Part shown: in pieces, positions 15,995 to 24,499 of the stretch
Numbering within the stretch: the stretch's first letter is position 1
How the letters are laid out: every line of letters begins with the position of its first letter
From: JBGSIC01 sp041751875
GTDB taxonomy: Bacteria; Bdellovibrionota; FAC87; UBA2466; JACKAF01
Assembly (NCBI GenBank): GCA_041751875.1
Contig: JBGSIC010000004.1
Span: 186,001 to 250,000 of the forward strand
Length of the DNA: 64,000 nt
Reading direction: 5' to 3'
The notes under the pieces: model-generated
What the model saw: only the letters and a program-made list of their open reading frames with translations
What the model was told of the DNA's origin: nothing
The model's database searches: none
Program-made: the position numbers and the translations under genes

Positions 15995-17092
15995 TTAGAC
16001 AAACTGATGCCGGTTTTCGCCAATCGCTTTTTTAAGTTGCTGGGCTTTTTCGTGCTGAGGCGCAAGAACCAACACCTTATCCAAGATTTCTTCGCTCTTT
16101 TTCCACTCGCTGCTTTTAAAAAGAATTCCCGCATACGCATAAAGAACGGGAACGTTTTTGGGATCCTTTTGCAAAAAGGCTTCCACCCGCTTGCGCACTT
16201 CCGCGTAAGCCTCGTTGTGGTAAGCGATCACGACAAGCTGAAGCAAAGCCACTTGGTTTTGCGGATCCAAGTTTAATGCTTCCAAAAAATGCTGTTCGGC
16301 ACTTCCATACTGTTTTTCCTGAAGCGCGACCAAGCCCAAACCGCAGTAAGCTTTGGCACTTTTTGCGTTACGGCGAAGCGCGTTGAGAAAATGCCCTTTG
16401 GCCGGCGACAAACGACCACAATGGAAATCCAGCATGCCGAGGTTTACAAAAATGGCATCCGAATGCGGGTTAACCGCTTTGGCGCGCAGGTAGATACTTC
16501 CGGCTTCTTCAAAATTCCCTTGTCGAAGATGGCAGTTACCGAACTCTTTTAAAAAATCAAAGCGATCTTCATCCGTCAGAATCACGGGCTCCACGACTCT
16601 AGAAAAGGCTTCCAGCGCTGCCTTGTCGTTACCTTCTTGAGCAAAGCATCTTCCCAGCCAAACTAGGGCATCAGCGTTCTGATGTAGTTCCCAAAGCGCT
16701 TGAAAGCATTTCCGAGAGCTGCGACGGTCACCAAGGTGGTACAAACACACGCCCAGACCTCGAAGGGCATCCAGGTCGCGAATGTTTTCGGTCAAAAGCT
16801 GAGAGTAAATGTTGCGGGCGAGAAGATAATCACGATTCTGAAGAAGGACTTCCCCGTTTCTTAAAAGGTACTCGCGTTGTTCGTTCTTATTAGCGGTTTG
16901 CTGAGAAGGGGTGGGCTTAGGACGGTCGGTGGAGTCCTTAGGCTGAGACTGAATACGCACGACAAAAGCGCGCTCTTTAAAGCCACGCAGCTTTTCGTTG
17001 TCCTTGTCGAAGGAAAGTTCCTTCACTTCGACGCGGTCAGCGCTTTCGATAAGCTCGAGTAAAGCTTGGTTTTGACCTACGGTGCTGGGCAT
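15995..17092 (-). CDS. TPR-repeat protein next to flagellar genes
   Basis: 365 residues, cytosolic. Residues 1-55 form a separate N-terminal part, then a polar linker (PKDSTDRPKPTPSQQTANK) and about seven tetratricopeptide repeats from residue 70 to the end (e.g. DALRGLGVCLYHLGDRRSS, AKAYCGLGLVALQEKQYGSA). TPR arrays mediate protein-protein contacts; no catalytic domain is seen. It is followed at 12 bp by the 197-residue gene and separated from the FliT-like gene by a 268-bp repeat-containing interval. A partner role in flagellar export or regulation is inference. Confidence 0.8.
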   Translation of the reverse strand: MPSTVGQNQALLELIESADRVEVKELSFDKDNEKLRGFKERAFVVRIQSQPKDSTDRPKPTPSQQTANKNEQREYLLRNGEVLLQNRDYLLARNIYSQLLTENIRDLDALRGLGVCLYHLGDRRSSRKCFQALWELHQNADALVWLGRCFAQEGNDKAALEAFSRVVEPVILTDEDRFDFLKEFGNCHLRQGNFEEAGSIYLRAKAVNPHSDAIFVNLGMLDFHCGRLSPAKGHFLNALRRNAKSAKAYCGLGLVALQEKQYGSAEQHFLEALNLDPQNQVALLQLVVIAYHNEAYAEVRKRVEAFLQKDPKNVPVLYAYAGILFKSSEWKKSEEILDKVLVLAPQHEKAQQLKKAIGENRHQFV

Positions 17093-17258
17093 TATTGGGC
17101 TCCTCGGCTAAAGAGAGCAAGGGCCATGCCAGATGCCCTGAAAAAAAGAAGTCTCATTTCAGGGATCTAAAGGGAGAGCAACCTGCTCTGGAGTCAAAGG
17201 GCCAACGAGCTGCCACAAAATTGACGGCGCTGTTTCCTTTACAAGTCAGAGCATCGGC

Positions 17259-17350
17259 TGTCATTGCGAGCGCAGCGAAGCAATCTCATTGAGATTGCTT
17301 CGTCGTTTCACTCCTCGCAATGACAGAAGAGTTCACCCCTCGCAATGACG
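17259..17350. repeat. GTCATTGCGAG inverted repeat, full copy plus partial arm
   Basis: Outer arms TGTCATTGCGAG (17259-17270) and CTCGCAATGACA (17314-17325) are exact complements; inner arms GAAGCAATCTCA (17277-17288) and TGAGATTGCTTC (17290-17301) also match. A third arm, CCTCGCAATGACGGG, follows at about 17337-17351. This resembles the dispersed CATTGCGAGGAGC-type intergenic repeats known in many bacteria. It separates the TPR gene from the FliT-like gene. Confidence 0.85.
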
Positions 17351-17360
17351 GGAGGGAAAC

Positions 17361-17795
17361 TTATGCGGATTTCACGGGCTTGCGCAGCGTGGGAGGCTGC
17401 ACCGCCGCAGAGAAAGAATTGAGTTGGATCTTCTTGTTAATCGTCTTTTTGAGCTCGGTAATCGTTTCCGACTTCATCTCGTCAATGGCCGATATCAGGG
17501 CCAGGTCCAGGTCCACAATTTTCTTCGCTAGCTTTTCTCGTTCGGCGAAAAGCTCCTTCACACGGGGGCGGTAGGCGCTTAGGTCCTTGCCCCATACTTC
17601 GGGCGCCTTGAAGAGTGACGCTACTTTTTGATCAAAGTAGTGAATGATATTCAAAATGCGCTCGCGGTTGTCTACGAAGAATTCAATCTCCAGCCACTTA
17701 GTATCAATGTGACTTTCTAAAAACTTCTTACTTACGGAATAAAACTTTTCCAAGTATTTGTTCTTTAGATCGAGATAGTTGATGATTTGTTCCAT
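17361..17795 (-). CDS. FliT/FlgN-like flagellar chaperone (tentative)
   Basis: 144 residues, almost entirely helical and charged, with the long amphipathic segments typical of flagellar export chaperones (FYSVSKKFLESHIDTKWLE; VKELFAEREKLAKKIVDLD). It is 24 bp after fliS, where fliT lies in many bacteria; FliT binds the cap protein FliD. Sequence similarity alone is too weak to name it, so the call rests mainly on size, helicity and position. The C-terminal tail (AAVQPPTLRKPVKSA) is probably disordered. Confidence 0.55.
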   Translation of the reverse strand: MEQIINYLDLKNKYLEKFYSVSKKFLESHIDTKWLEIEFFVDNRERILNIIHYFDQKVASLFKAPEVWGKDLSAYRPRVKELFAEREKLAKKIVDLDLALISAIDEMKSETITELKKTINKKIQLNSFSAAVQPPTLRKPVKSA

Positions 17796-17819
17796 GAGTT
17801 TTCCCCTACGACCTAGTGG

Positions 17820-18236
17820 TCAACGGCTGGCCGATTGGCTTTCTTTTTTTACATTCTCCACTGCTTCCTTCCAACTCTCGTAAAGCGAGTTGGTTATCTG
17901 CAGGCACTCGTCGATAGCACTACTGTCTTTATCGACGAGTGAGTTTAGTAGTCTCAAATTCAGATAGTTATAAAGCTTGTCGAGGTTCGCGGTGACCTCA
18001 GGGTCGACATCGTGATTCAGTGTGCGTCTAAGTTCCGCCACTATTTTTCGCGAGCGATCCACAAAATGAATCTTTTGCTTTTGATTAAGATCAATCCCGG
18101 CTTGGCGCGATTGGTTCATAAATCGCAAGAGGCCTTCATACATGAGAAGCAGCAACTTCTCAGGGGTCGCAGTATTTACTTCCGTTTTCTTGTAAGACTG
18201 AATAAACGGATTAGCGGGTTTCTTGTTGTCACTCAT
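17820..18236 (-). CDS. fliS: Flagellin export chaperone FliS
   Basis: Cytosolic chaperone that binds the C-terminus of flagellin and hands it to the flagellar export gate. 138 residues, close to family size. Diagnostic N-terminal stretch YKKTEVNTATPEKLLLLMYE, then the four-helix bundle with KIVAELRRTLNHDVDPE and NLDKLYNYLNLRLL. Begins 7 bp after the fliD stop, so it is in the same operon. Confidence 0.96.
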   Translation of the reverse strand: MSDNKKPANPFIQSYKKTEVNTATPEKLLLLMYEGLLRFMNQSRQAGIDLNQKQKIHFVDRSRKIVAELRRTLNHDVDPEVTANLDKLYNYLNLRLLNSLVDKDSSAIDECLQITNSLYESWKEAVENVKKESQSASR

Positions 18237-18243
18237 AAGTTAG

Positions 18244-19632
18244 TTATGCCATCCCGGGGATAATCGTGCCGCCACCAGAGCCGATGGCATCAATACGTGC
18301 CGCTTGCTGCTCGATCTGAGAAATCGCGGCCTGAGCCCGCGCAAGCTTCACCTTTAAAGCTTCCGCTTTCTTCTCTACGCGAGCCTCAGTTCTTTGAATA
18401 TTCTGTTGCACGGATTTTAGACGGTCAGTCATCGTTTTCTTTTGCGCCGTAAGAAGACCTGTTTCCGGAGTCGTAATCTGATCGAGCACTTCACGTAGCC
18501 TGGGAACCACACCGGTGCCACGGCCGTCTCCGGCCAAAAGCTCTACCACTTCGTCGAAGTGGCCATTGATGGCGTTTTCGACTTTCTTTTCATCAAAAAC
18601 GAGCGTGCCTTCTTTGTTAAACTCGATGCCCATGGTTCCTAGTGAGCGAATCGTCTTGTTGGGATCAGCGGTAAAAGTACTTGATTGCAGTGCGTTCACC
18701 ATGCGCTGCTTGGTGAAACGAATGCCGTAGTCGCCTGCTAGTGTGCCCAGCGCTTTGTCTTTGTCTGCTTCGTTTTGTTCTTTCACAAAGGTTAAAACGG
18801 AGTTCACGTTATCAACGAGTTCCTTTAGGCGCGCTTTGGTTTTTTCCACGTCTTGTGCGACGGTGAGCTTAGCGGGACGCCCTGTTTCGGAAATACCTTT
18901 AAGGTTAATAGTGACACCGGGAACAAGATCCACCACATCGTTGGTCGGCGATTCCAGCTCTAAGCCCTGAAAGCGAAACTTTGCACTTTTTGCGTTTTCT
19001 TCCGCATCCAAGTAAAGCTCTTCTTCACCATCCACAAAATAGAAAACGGGGTATTCCACGGTGTTGTTGCTACCGGTTTTTTCGTGGGTCAACACCAAAC
19101 GCCAGGGGGCATCGAGGTCGCGCGTGTCGTTGATGACACTGGCTTTCACATCCAGATTTGCGCTGTTGATGGTGTTCGCAAGCCCTTGCAAAGTGCCACT
19201 GTCGTTATCGATGAAAACTTCCTTTTCTTCACCCGCAGCCGTTTCAAACACGAAGAACCCGGAACCCACGGTCGTTTCGTCTTTATCGGCAAAGCCGTTA
19301 GAAACAGCCGATGCGGGGGAAGCAAGCTGCAACACTTCAATGTTGTGACTCCCAAAACTTGCGCGCGCTTTATCTGCGGTGCCGGAAACTACGCTGTCGA
19401 TGGAGCTTGTTACCAAGGGATTTCGAATATTGGTTGGAGTCGCAAAATCGGGGATGATTTCTTGCACCTTCCCGATGCGGCCAAGCACATCTGAGATGAG
19501 GGCAATTTTCTTATCAAGACGCTCTTTATCAGTATTCAAGACGGTAAGCGGACGTGCCTCTGCCTCGACGGCTTTTTGAAACGCCGTTTGAAACTCTGGC
19601 GAGAGATTTTGTACGCCTTCGAGCGGATCCAC
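18244..19632 (-). CDS. fliD: Flagellar filament cap protein FliD (HAP2)
   Basis: Caps the growing flagellar filament and folds exported flagellin. 462 residues. Conserved FliD features: helical N-terminal D0/D1 region (about 1-75), variable beta-rich middle with LGSGFFVFE-like strands, and a C-terminal helical region (LKSVQQNIQRTEARVEKKAE) ending GSGGGTIIPGMA. Starts at GTG with GAGG five to six bases upstream. The N-terminus (DPLEGVQNLSPEFQ) is shorter and unlike the common SGLASGLDT start. A TTGCTC-N18-TAAAAT promoter-like pair in the 149-bp gap upstream could drive it separately from fliC. Confidence 0.92.
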   Translation of the reverse strand: MDPLEGVQNLSPEFQTAFQKAVEAEARPLTVLNTDKERLDKKIALISDVLGRIGKVQEIIPDFATPTNIRNPLVTSSIDSVVSGTADKARASFGSHNIEVLQLASPASAVSNGFADKDETTVGSGFFVFETAAGEEKEVFIDNDSGTLQGLANTINSANLDVKASVINDTRDLDAPWRLVLTHEKTGSNNTVEYPVFYFVDGEEELYLDAEENAKSAKFRFQGLELESPTNDVVDLVPGVTINLKGISETGRPAKLTVAQDVEKTKARLKELVDNVNSVLTFVKEQNEADKDKALGTLAGDYGIRFTKQRMVNALQSSTFTADPNKTIRSLGTMGIEFNKEGTLVFDEKKVENAINGHFDEVVELLAGDGRGTGVVPRLREVLDQITTPETGLLTAQKKTMTDRLKSVQQNIQRTEARVEKKAEALKVKLARAQAAISQIEQQAARIDAIGSGGGTIIPGMA

Positions 19633-19781
19633 CGTCGACCTCGAGCCTAATACAACGATTGAATGGGTATGGAGAGAGTAAGAAGAAACTAGGGAGTACT
19701 AAGTACTGTCTTTATTTTACACGAGACTGGGTAAAACGAGCAATGAGAGGGAAAGAGAATTCGTTTAACTTGGGGAGTCGG

Positions 19782-20132
19782 TCAGACTTTTTTGATTTTC
19801 TCTTCTACGGAAGAAGTCACTGATTTGACGGCTAATTTCTGGAAGGCATTCTTCTTAGCCGTTTTTGAAGCGGAAGGTTTCTTACTCAAGAGGTTGATCA
19901 GCTTTTGGCTGTCAACAATCTGACTCTGGAGTGGCTGAGAAGTCTCTTCCCTTGAGACGTTCTCAGGCGTTCCACTAGATTCTTGAGATTTCTTGAAACC
20001 CTGGCGTTTGGAGCCAGTATCATTCTTCTTATCCTGGTGCGCCTGGTCTCGATTTCTTCGTGGACGATCCACCGTCTGGGAAGAAGCTTCAACCAGAGCC
20101 TCAGGTAATGTGCTTAGCGGCAAGACTTTCAT
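19782..20132 (-). CDS. Small basic protein between fliC and fliD, unknown (flaG position)
   Basis: 116 residues, polar and strongly basic, probably largely disordered with a helical C-terminus (LINLLSKKPSASKTAKKNAFQK). No signal peptide. It sits where flaG usually lies, but the conserved FlaG C-terminal pattern (EVIRQIP-like) is absent, so it is not called FlaG. Its start lies only three bases after the hairpin at 20136-20159, and its GAGGG ribosome site is part of that stem. Real gene or translated spacer is not certain. Confidence 0.5.
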   Translation of the reverse strand: MKVLPLSTLPEALVEASSQTVDRPRRNRDQAHQDKKNDTGSKRQGFKKSQESSGTPENVSREETSQPLQSQIVDSQKLINLLSKKPSASKTAKKNAFQKLAVKSVTSSVEEKIKKV

Positions 20133-20135
20133 GGT

Positions 20136-20159
20136 CCCTCGCCGTTTTATCGGCGAGGG
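20136..20159 (-). promoter_or_regulatory. Perfect stem-loop at the fliC 3' end, masking the next ribosome site
   Basis: CCCTCGCCG / CGGCGAGGG form a perfect 9-bp stem with a six-base loop, 19 bp after the fliC stop. No T-run follows on the minus strand, so it is not a standard terminator. The 3' arm contains the GAGGG that would serve the 116-residue ORF. Likely roles: fliC mRNA 3' stabilisation or lowering downstream translation (inference). Confidence 0.65.
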
Positions 20160-20178
20160 TTATCCACTACTTTAAGTC

Positions 20179-21006
20179 TTACAACAGAGACAGTGCGTTA
20201 CCAGGGATTTGATTCGCCTGGGCTAACACTGCCACACCGGCTTTCAAGCGAACTTGGTGCTTGAAGGCTTCGGTCGATTCCTTCGCGTAGTCCGCGTCAA
20301 GGATTCGTGAGTTGGCTGCGGTCAAGCTTTCTTCATAGTTGTCTAAGTGATCGATGACCGTTTCCATTCTGTTCTGCAACGCACCGAGCTGTGCCATCGG
20401 TGTGTGCAAGCGGGTTAAACCTTCGTCGATCTCATCAAGAGCGCTCAAAGCTGAGTCGCGATCGCTAAGGTCGATACCGTCCACGCCTAACGAGCCGGCC
20501 GTCACGTCAACGCCGTCAGCCGAGTAGCTGATACGGTTGTTGTCGTTATTGTCAGGTCCGATTTGGAACTGGAAGTCGTCGCCTTCGCCGTTGAGCAACG
20601 GAGTCGACAAGTAGGTCACCGATTCAGAGATACGGTCTACTTCGGCTTTTAGTTCCGCGTTTTCGATTTCGATCAGTTCGCGTTCACGATCCCCAACCGT
20701 ATCGGAGCCAGCTTGAATCGCTAGTTCGCGCATGCGGATGAGTTTATCGGAAATCTGCTGAATGCTTCCGCCTGCAACTTGCAAGAGGGAGTAAGCATCT
20801 TTCGCGTTTTGATTCGAACGATCCACGCTGGCAATGCGAGCCCGGAGGGTATCGGAAATCGCCAAACCTGCGGCGTCGTCGCCCGGTCGGTTGATTTTCT
20901 TGCCTGAGGACAAGCGTTCCAACGTTTTGCTGAAGTCCCGGTGGGTCTTCAACATATGCCGACGCGCGTTAAGCGCGGGCATGTTTGTAAGTGTCTGAAT
21001 AGCCAT
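20179..21006 (-). CDS. fliC: Flagellin
   Basis: Filament subunit, secreted through the flagellar export apparatus. 275 residues: a short flagellin with the conserved N-terminal D0/D1 helices (TLERLSSGKKINRPGDDAAG, then DTLRARI) and C-terminal D1/D0 (ANSRILDADYAKES, ending ANQIPGNALSLL), and only a small central variable part. AGGAG lies eight bases before the ATG. A sigma-28 type promoter lies at 21091-21117. It heads the fliC-ORF116-fliD-fliS-FliT-like block. Confidence 0.97.
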   Translation of the reverse strand: MAIQTLTNMPALNARRHMLKTHRDFSKTLERLSSGKKINRPGDDAAGLAISDTLRARIASVDRSNQNAKDAYSLLQVAGGSIQQISDKLIRMRELAIQAGSDTVGDRERELIEIENAELKAEVDRISESVTYLSTPLLNGEGDDFQFQIGPDNNDNNRISYSADGVDVTAGSLGVDGIDLSDRDSALSALDEIDEGLTRLHTPMAQLGALQNRMETVIDHLDNYEESLTAANSRILDADYAKESTEAFKHQVRLKAGVAVLAQANQIPGNALSLL

Positions 21007-21090
21007 TTTTGGTCTCCTAAAGAAATCTCATTTAACAGGCACAGAATAGCGCGCCACACATAACGCAACGAATCACTGTGCTCATAGTTC

Positions 21091-21117
21091 ATATCGGCGG
21101 CGCGTTATGCGGCTTTA
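21091..21117 (-). promoter_or_regulatory. Sigma-28 (FliA) promoter of flagellin
   Basis: On the minus strand: TAAAGCCG (complement of 21110-21117), an 11-base spacer, then GCCGATAT (complement of 21091-21098). The FliA consensus is TAAAGTTT-N11-GCCGATAA. Placed about 85 bp before the flagellin ATG, and only 21 bp from the divergent rsmH start. Confidence 0.88.
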
Positions 21118-21138
21118 GATTTTTTTTCGCACCGCGAA

Positions 21139-22092
21139 ATGAATATGGTACTCCTTACACAATTCATGGAAACCGCAGATCCTTCGCTTCATCACCGTTC
21201 TGTTTTGTATCAAGAAGTCCTTGATATGCTTAATCCTTCTGGTGGCGGGACCTTTGTCGATGCGACCTTTGGGGGTGGCGGACATGCCAATGGATTATTG
21301 GAAAAAGGGGCGACCAAAGTCGTGGGAATCGACCGCGATGACGCGGCGTTGAATACTTACCGAGAAGTTGGGAAGTTCAAAGACGACCCCCGGCTGGAGT
21401 TATGGCATGGACGGTTCTCAGCCTGGGCGGCAGGCCATGCAGGAGCAGGTATTAAAGGAGTGGTAGCGGACTTAGGCGTAAGTACGCGCCAACTACTAGA
21501 AAGTCATCGCGGATTTTCATTTGCGCGCGAGGGGCCCATCGACATGCGCATGGATCAAAAGGAAGACCGTAATCTAATAGAGCTCTTGCAAACCCACTCC
21601 GCGCTAGAGGTCTCGCAAGAAGTCTTTGAAAACACAGGCTGGTGGCCTCCGAAGCAAGTCATGGAAAAGCTGATTGAGGCCGCACAAAATAACACCCTTA
21701 AAACCACCCTTGATATTGCTAACCTTTTTGAAGAGCGCCACTCGGCCCGTCATCCTGCTACCCGACTTTTCTTGGGCTTAAGGATGTGCGTCAATCAGGA
21801 ACTCACTGAAATCTCTGAGGGTTTACCGGCGTTTCTAGATTGTTTAGCGCCGGGGGGACGCCTAGCGGTGATTACCTTTCATTCCACCGAAGACCGGATG
21901 GTGAAGCGGATTTTTAAGCAGTGGGAGGGTAAATGCGTGTGCAAAATCCAACCCTGTCTGTGCAAGCGAGAAAAGAAAGTGCGTTGGCTATCCAAAAAGC
22001 CCATTGAACCGTCGCGCGCCGAGCAAGTTGAAAACCCCCGGAGTCGAAGTGCGAAGTTGAGGTGCATTGAAAAACTCCCCTCCTCGCCGTAA
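21139..22092 (+). CDS. rsmH: 16S rRNA m4C1402 methyltransferase
   Basis: SAM-dependent methylation of C1402 in the ribosomal P site; usually near the head of the dcw cluster. 317 residues. HRSVLYQEVLDML, the SAM loop FVDATFGGGGHANGLL, GIDRDDAAL, GVVADLGVSTRQL, and C-terminal AVITFHSTEDRMVKR with KKPIEPSRAEQVENPRSRSA are all typical. Start uncertain: the ATG at 21139 has no Shine-Dalgarno; Met10 (21166) is possible. No mraZ is seen upstream; the flagellin promoter occupies that place. Confidence 0.96.
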   Translation: MNMVLLTQFMETADPSLHHRSVLYQEVLDMLNPSGGGTFVDATFGGGGHANGLLEKGATKVVGIDRDDAALNTYREVGKFKDDPRLELWHGRFSAWAAGHAGAGIKGVVADLGVSTRQLLESHRGFSFAREGPIDMRMDQKEDRNLIELLQTHSALEVSQEVFENTGWWPPKQVMEKLIEAAQNNTLKTTLDIANLFEERHSARHPATRLFLGLRMCVNQELTEISEGLPAFLDCLAPGGRLAVITFHSTEDRMVKRIFKQWEGKCVCKIQPCLCKREKKVRWLSKKPIEPSRAEQVENPRSRSAKLRCIEKLPSSP

Positions 22093-22165
22093 AATAATAA
22101 ACAGGACCTTAAACTCCTCCCTTACATTCCTTGGTAGCTTACTTCTTAGGAACTTTTTCCACCTC

Positions 22166-22462
22166 ATGCCCAACGTGCCCTCAAATAAAGTGAAATTCGT
22201 AGGCCTTCTGGGCGCGCTATTTTTTCTGGCGCTAGCGACGGTATGGGTGCGAACTGCGACGGTAAAACGGACTTATCAGTACGTACAAAACGAAAGAAGC
22301 TTAAAGCAACTCGAGCGAGACTACCAAAGGCGCCGAGTGGAATGGCTTCGCCTGACCACCCCGGAGCGTTTAGAAAAAATGGCTCTCGCTTTAAATCTCC
22401 ACGCCCCCAAAGCGGGCCAACTCATCCGCTACGCCAGTTCCCCCAAGACTTCAAAAAAGTAA
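22166..22462 (+). CDS. ftsL: Cell division protein FtsL
   Basis: Bitopic septal protein that joins FtsB/FtsQ and activates FtsW-FtsI. 98 residues from the ATG at 22166 (a TTG 99 bases upstream would overlap rsmH and add non-family sequence). Short cytosolic start, one TM helix (FVGLLGALFFLALATVWV), then a coiled-coil (VQNERSLKQLERDYQRRRVE) and the FtsL-like end LALNLHAPKAGQLIRY. The call relies on this architecture and on its place between rsmH and ftsI. Confidence 0.88.
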   Translation: MPNVPSNKVKFVGLLGALFFLALATVWVRTATVKRTYQYVQNERSLKQLERDYQRRRVEWLRLTTPERLEKMALALNLHAPKAGQLIRYASSPKTSKK

Positions 22463-22547
22463 TCCTTGAAACTCGCCCCCTTCTCTGTGGACACCGCGTC
22501 GGAGAGAAAAGGTAACTGATCCCGTCTATTTAGGGTATTTTTAAGGT

Positions 22548-24485
22548 ATGCGTTTTCGCCTGGGACTCGTCTACTTTGGAATTGTTTTGTTTCTCGGTTT
22601 CATTTGTTTTCGTTTGGTTCAGCTACAGGTGCTAGGAAACGAGCAACTCCGCAAACTCGCCAGCCGACAGTACGACAGCGCTCACCGTAGGGAAACCCCT
22701 CAACGCGCAGCCATTTTAGATCGCAATGGCAAAGAACTCGCCGTTTCCATGCGAGCCGCATCTATTTTTGCGCACCCGAAAGCAATTAAAAACAAAGCTT
22801 ACGCGGCCAGCGTGCTTTCAAGCAGCTTGGGGGGCACCCCACTCTACTGGAAAAAAGTTCTCGCCTCGAAAAAGCCTTTCATCTGGATTCGCCGCCAAGT
22901 TTCCGATCAAAAAGGAAAGCAGATTGCACAAAAGAAACTTGCCGGCATTTACGTGCGCGGAGAAAACACTCGCGTTTATCCCAACGGTAGTTTGGCCGCA
23001 CAAGTTTTGGGCTTTACTGACATCGACGGGAAAGGCATTTCCGGTGTCGAGTTTTCGCAGAACCGTGAACTGCTTTATTCTCCGAACGAACCGCTGATTC
23101 AGCGAGATGGTAAGGGACAGACATCCTACATTGGTGAGAAGCTCAAATATTGGGATCCAGAAAACCCAGAGCAAACAGGGTTGCACCTCACCATCGACAC
23201 CACGGTTCAGTACATGGTTGAAGAAGAACTCAAACAAGCACTCACTCGCACCAAAGCCAAAGGCGCGATGGCGCTGGTGATGGATCCCTACACCGGAGAA
23301 GTGCTCGCGATGGGACAGCAACCTAGCTTTGATCCCAATCATGCGGCGCAGTCATCTAGCTCTCATTTTGTAAATCGGTTTATCTCTCACCGCTATGAAC
23401 CCGGTTCCACTCTCAAAGCGATTCTCACCGCCTCCGCACTGGAACGGGGCCTGTTAAAACCTGATTCGGTTCTAGACGGGCATATGGGCAGGTACAAAAT
23501 CGGTAACAAAGTCTTTCGCGAAGCAGAGGCCAAACACCAGTTTAAAACTCTCACGGTAGCAGAAGTGATTCGCTACTCGAGCAATATTGGAGCCATTGAA
23601 ATTGCGCACAAGCTAGGCGCCAAGGGTGTGCGAAGCGCGCTGGATAACTTTGGATTAGCGGATAAAACAAATATTGGTTTGAGCGGTGAGATAGTGGGTT
23701 CGCTACGATCTCAAAGTAAATGGACTCCCATTGTTCTAGCCAATATTAGTTTTGGTCAAGGAGTCGCTTTTACCCCTTTGCAGATGGTCGCGGCGTTTGC
23801 TCCGCTGGCTAACGGTGGCTATTACGTACGCCCCAAGATTCTCATGCGTGAAGTGAGCGCCGTAAACCGCGACAATCTGGACATCCGTCGGGTGATTTCT
23901 CCACGCACGGCTCAGCAAATGAAAGAAATTTTGGTTTCGGTAACAGAAAGTGAGAAAGGCTCCGGACGAGCGGCTCGCGTTCCCGGCATTCGTGTGGGCG
24001 GGAAAACCGGTACCGCGCAGAAGTATGCGCATGGGCAAGGTTACACGGGTGGCCGCTACTATTCCTCGTTCATCGGGTTTCTACCTGCGGAGCAACCGCA
24101 GCTCCTCATTGGGGTAGTAATTGATGAACCACAGGGCACGTATTACTACGGCTCGCAAATCGCCGCGCCCGTCTTTCAAAAGATCGCCCAGAAAGCCCTT
24201 CAAATTTTGGATCGCTCTCCCAAACAAATGGCCAAGAGTCCTCCCTATGTTGAGCAGCGCTTTTCCGCCCCGGCCGTCCCTCCAAAAGTGGATAAGTCAG
24301 ATGGGAAATGGGTGATGCCGACGCTGCAAGGCTTGAGCGTGCGAGAAGCGCTCAAGGTACTCGGTAAAGACTTCTCTAACCTGGAACTCTCTGGCCACGG
24401 CTTTCTCGTGGCACAAAACCCCAAGCCAGGTGCGGCGATTCATTCACGCGCACCCATTCAGCTAGAATTTGCTCCAAGAGAATAG
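22548..24485 (+). CDS. ftsI: Septal peptidoglycan transpeptidase FtsI (PBP3) with C-terminal PASTA domain
   Basis: Monofunctional class B penicillin-binding protein cross-linking septal peptidoglycan. 645 residues: N-terminal TM anchor (LVYFGIVLFLGFICFRLV), pedestal/dimerisation domain (about 55-215), transpeptidase domain with SxxK STLK at Ser287, SSN at 344-346 and KTG at 486-488. A PASTA domain (MPTLQGLSVREALKVLG... PGAAIHSRAP) occupies the last 65 residues; it may bind muropeptide or the division machinery. This is common in some lineages but absent from E. coli FtsI. murE, which normally follows, is missing; a convergent secreted-protein gene is 14 bp away. Confidence 0.96.
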   Translation: MRFRLGLVYFGIVLFLGFICFRLVQLQVLGNEQLRKLASRQYDSAHRRETPQRAAILDRNGKELAVSMRAASIFAHPKAIKNKAYAASVLSSSLGGTPLYWKKVLASKKPFIWIRRQVSDQKGKQIAQKKLAGIYVRGENTRVYPNGSLAAQVLGFTDIDGKGISGVEFSQNRELLYSPNEPLIQRDGKGQTSYIGEKLKYWDPENPEQTGLHLTIDTTVQYMVEEELKQALTRTKAKGAMALVMDPYTGEVLAMGQQPSFDPNHAAQSSSSHFVNRFISHRYEPGSTLKAILTASALERGLLKPDSVLDGHMGRYKIGNKVFREAEAKHQFKTLTVAEVIRYSSNIGAIEIAHKLGAKGVRSALDNFGLADKTNIGLSGEIVGSLRSQSKWTPIVLANISFGQGVAFTPLQMVAAFAPLANGGYYVRPKILMREVSAVNRDNLDIRRVISPRTAQQMKEILVSVTESEKGSGRAARVPGIRVGGKTGTAQKYAHGQGYTGGRYYSSFIGFLPAEQPQLLIGVVIDEPQGTYYYGSQIAAPVFQKIAQKALQILDRSPKQMAKSPPYVEQRFSAPAVPPKVDKSDGKWVMPTLQGLSVREALKVLGKDFSNLELSGHGFLVAQNPKPGAAIHSRAPIQLEFAPRE

Positions 24486-24499
24486 TGGAATTTCTGTGC

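Noticed and set aside
14749..17350. CRISPR array
   Set aside because: Repeats are dispersed inverted repeats of varied length, not regular direct repeats with uniform spacers, and no cas gene is present.
19782..20132. FlaG
   Set aside because: Position and size fit, but the conserved FlaG C-terminal pattern is missing.
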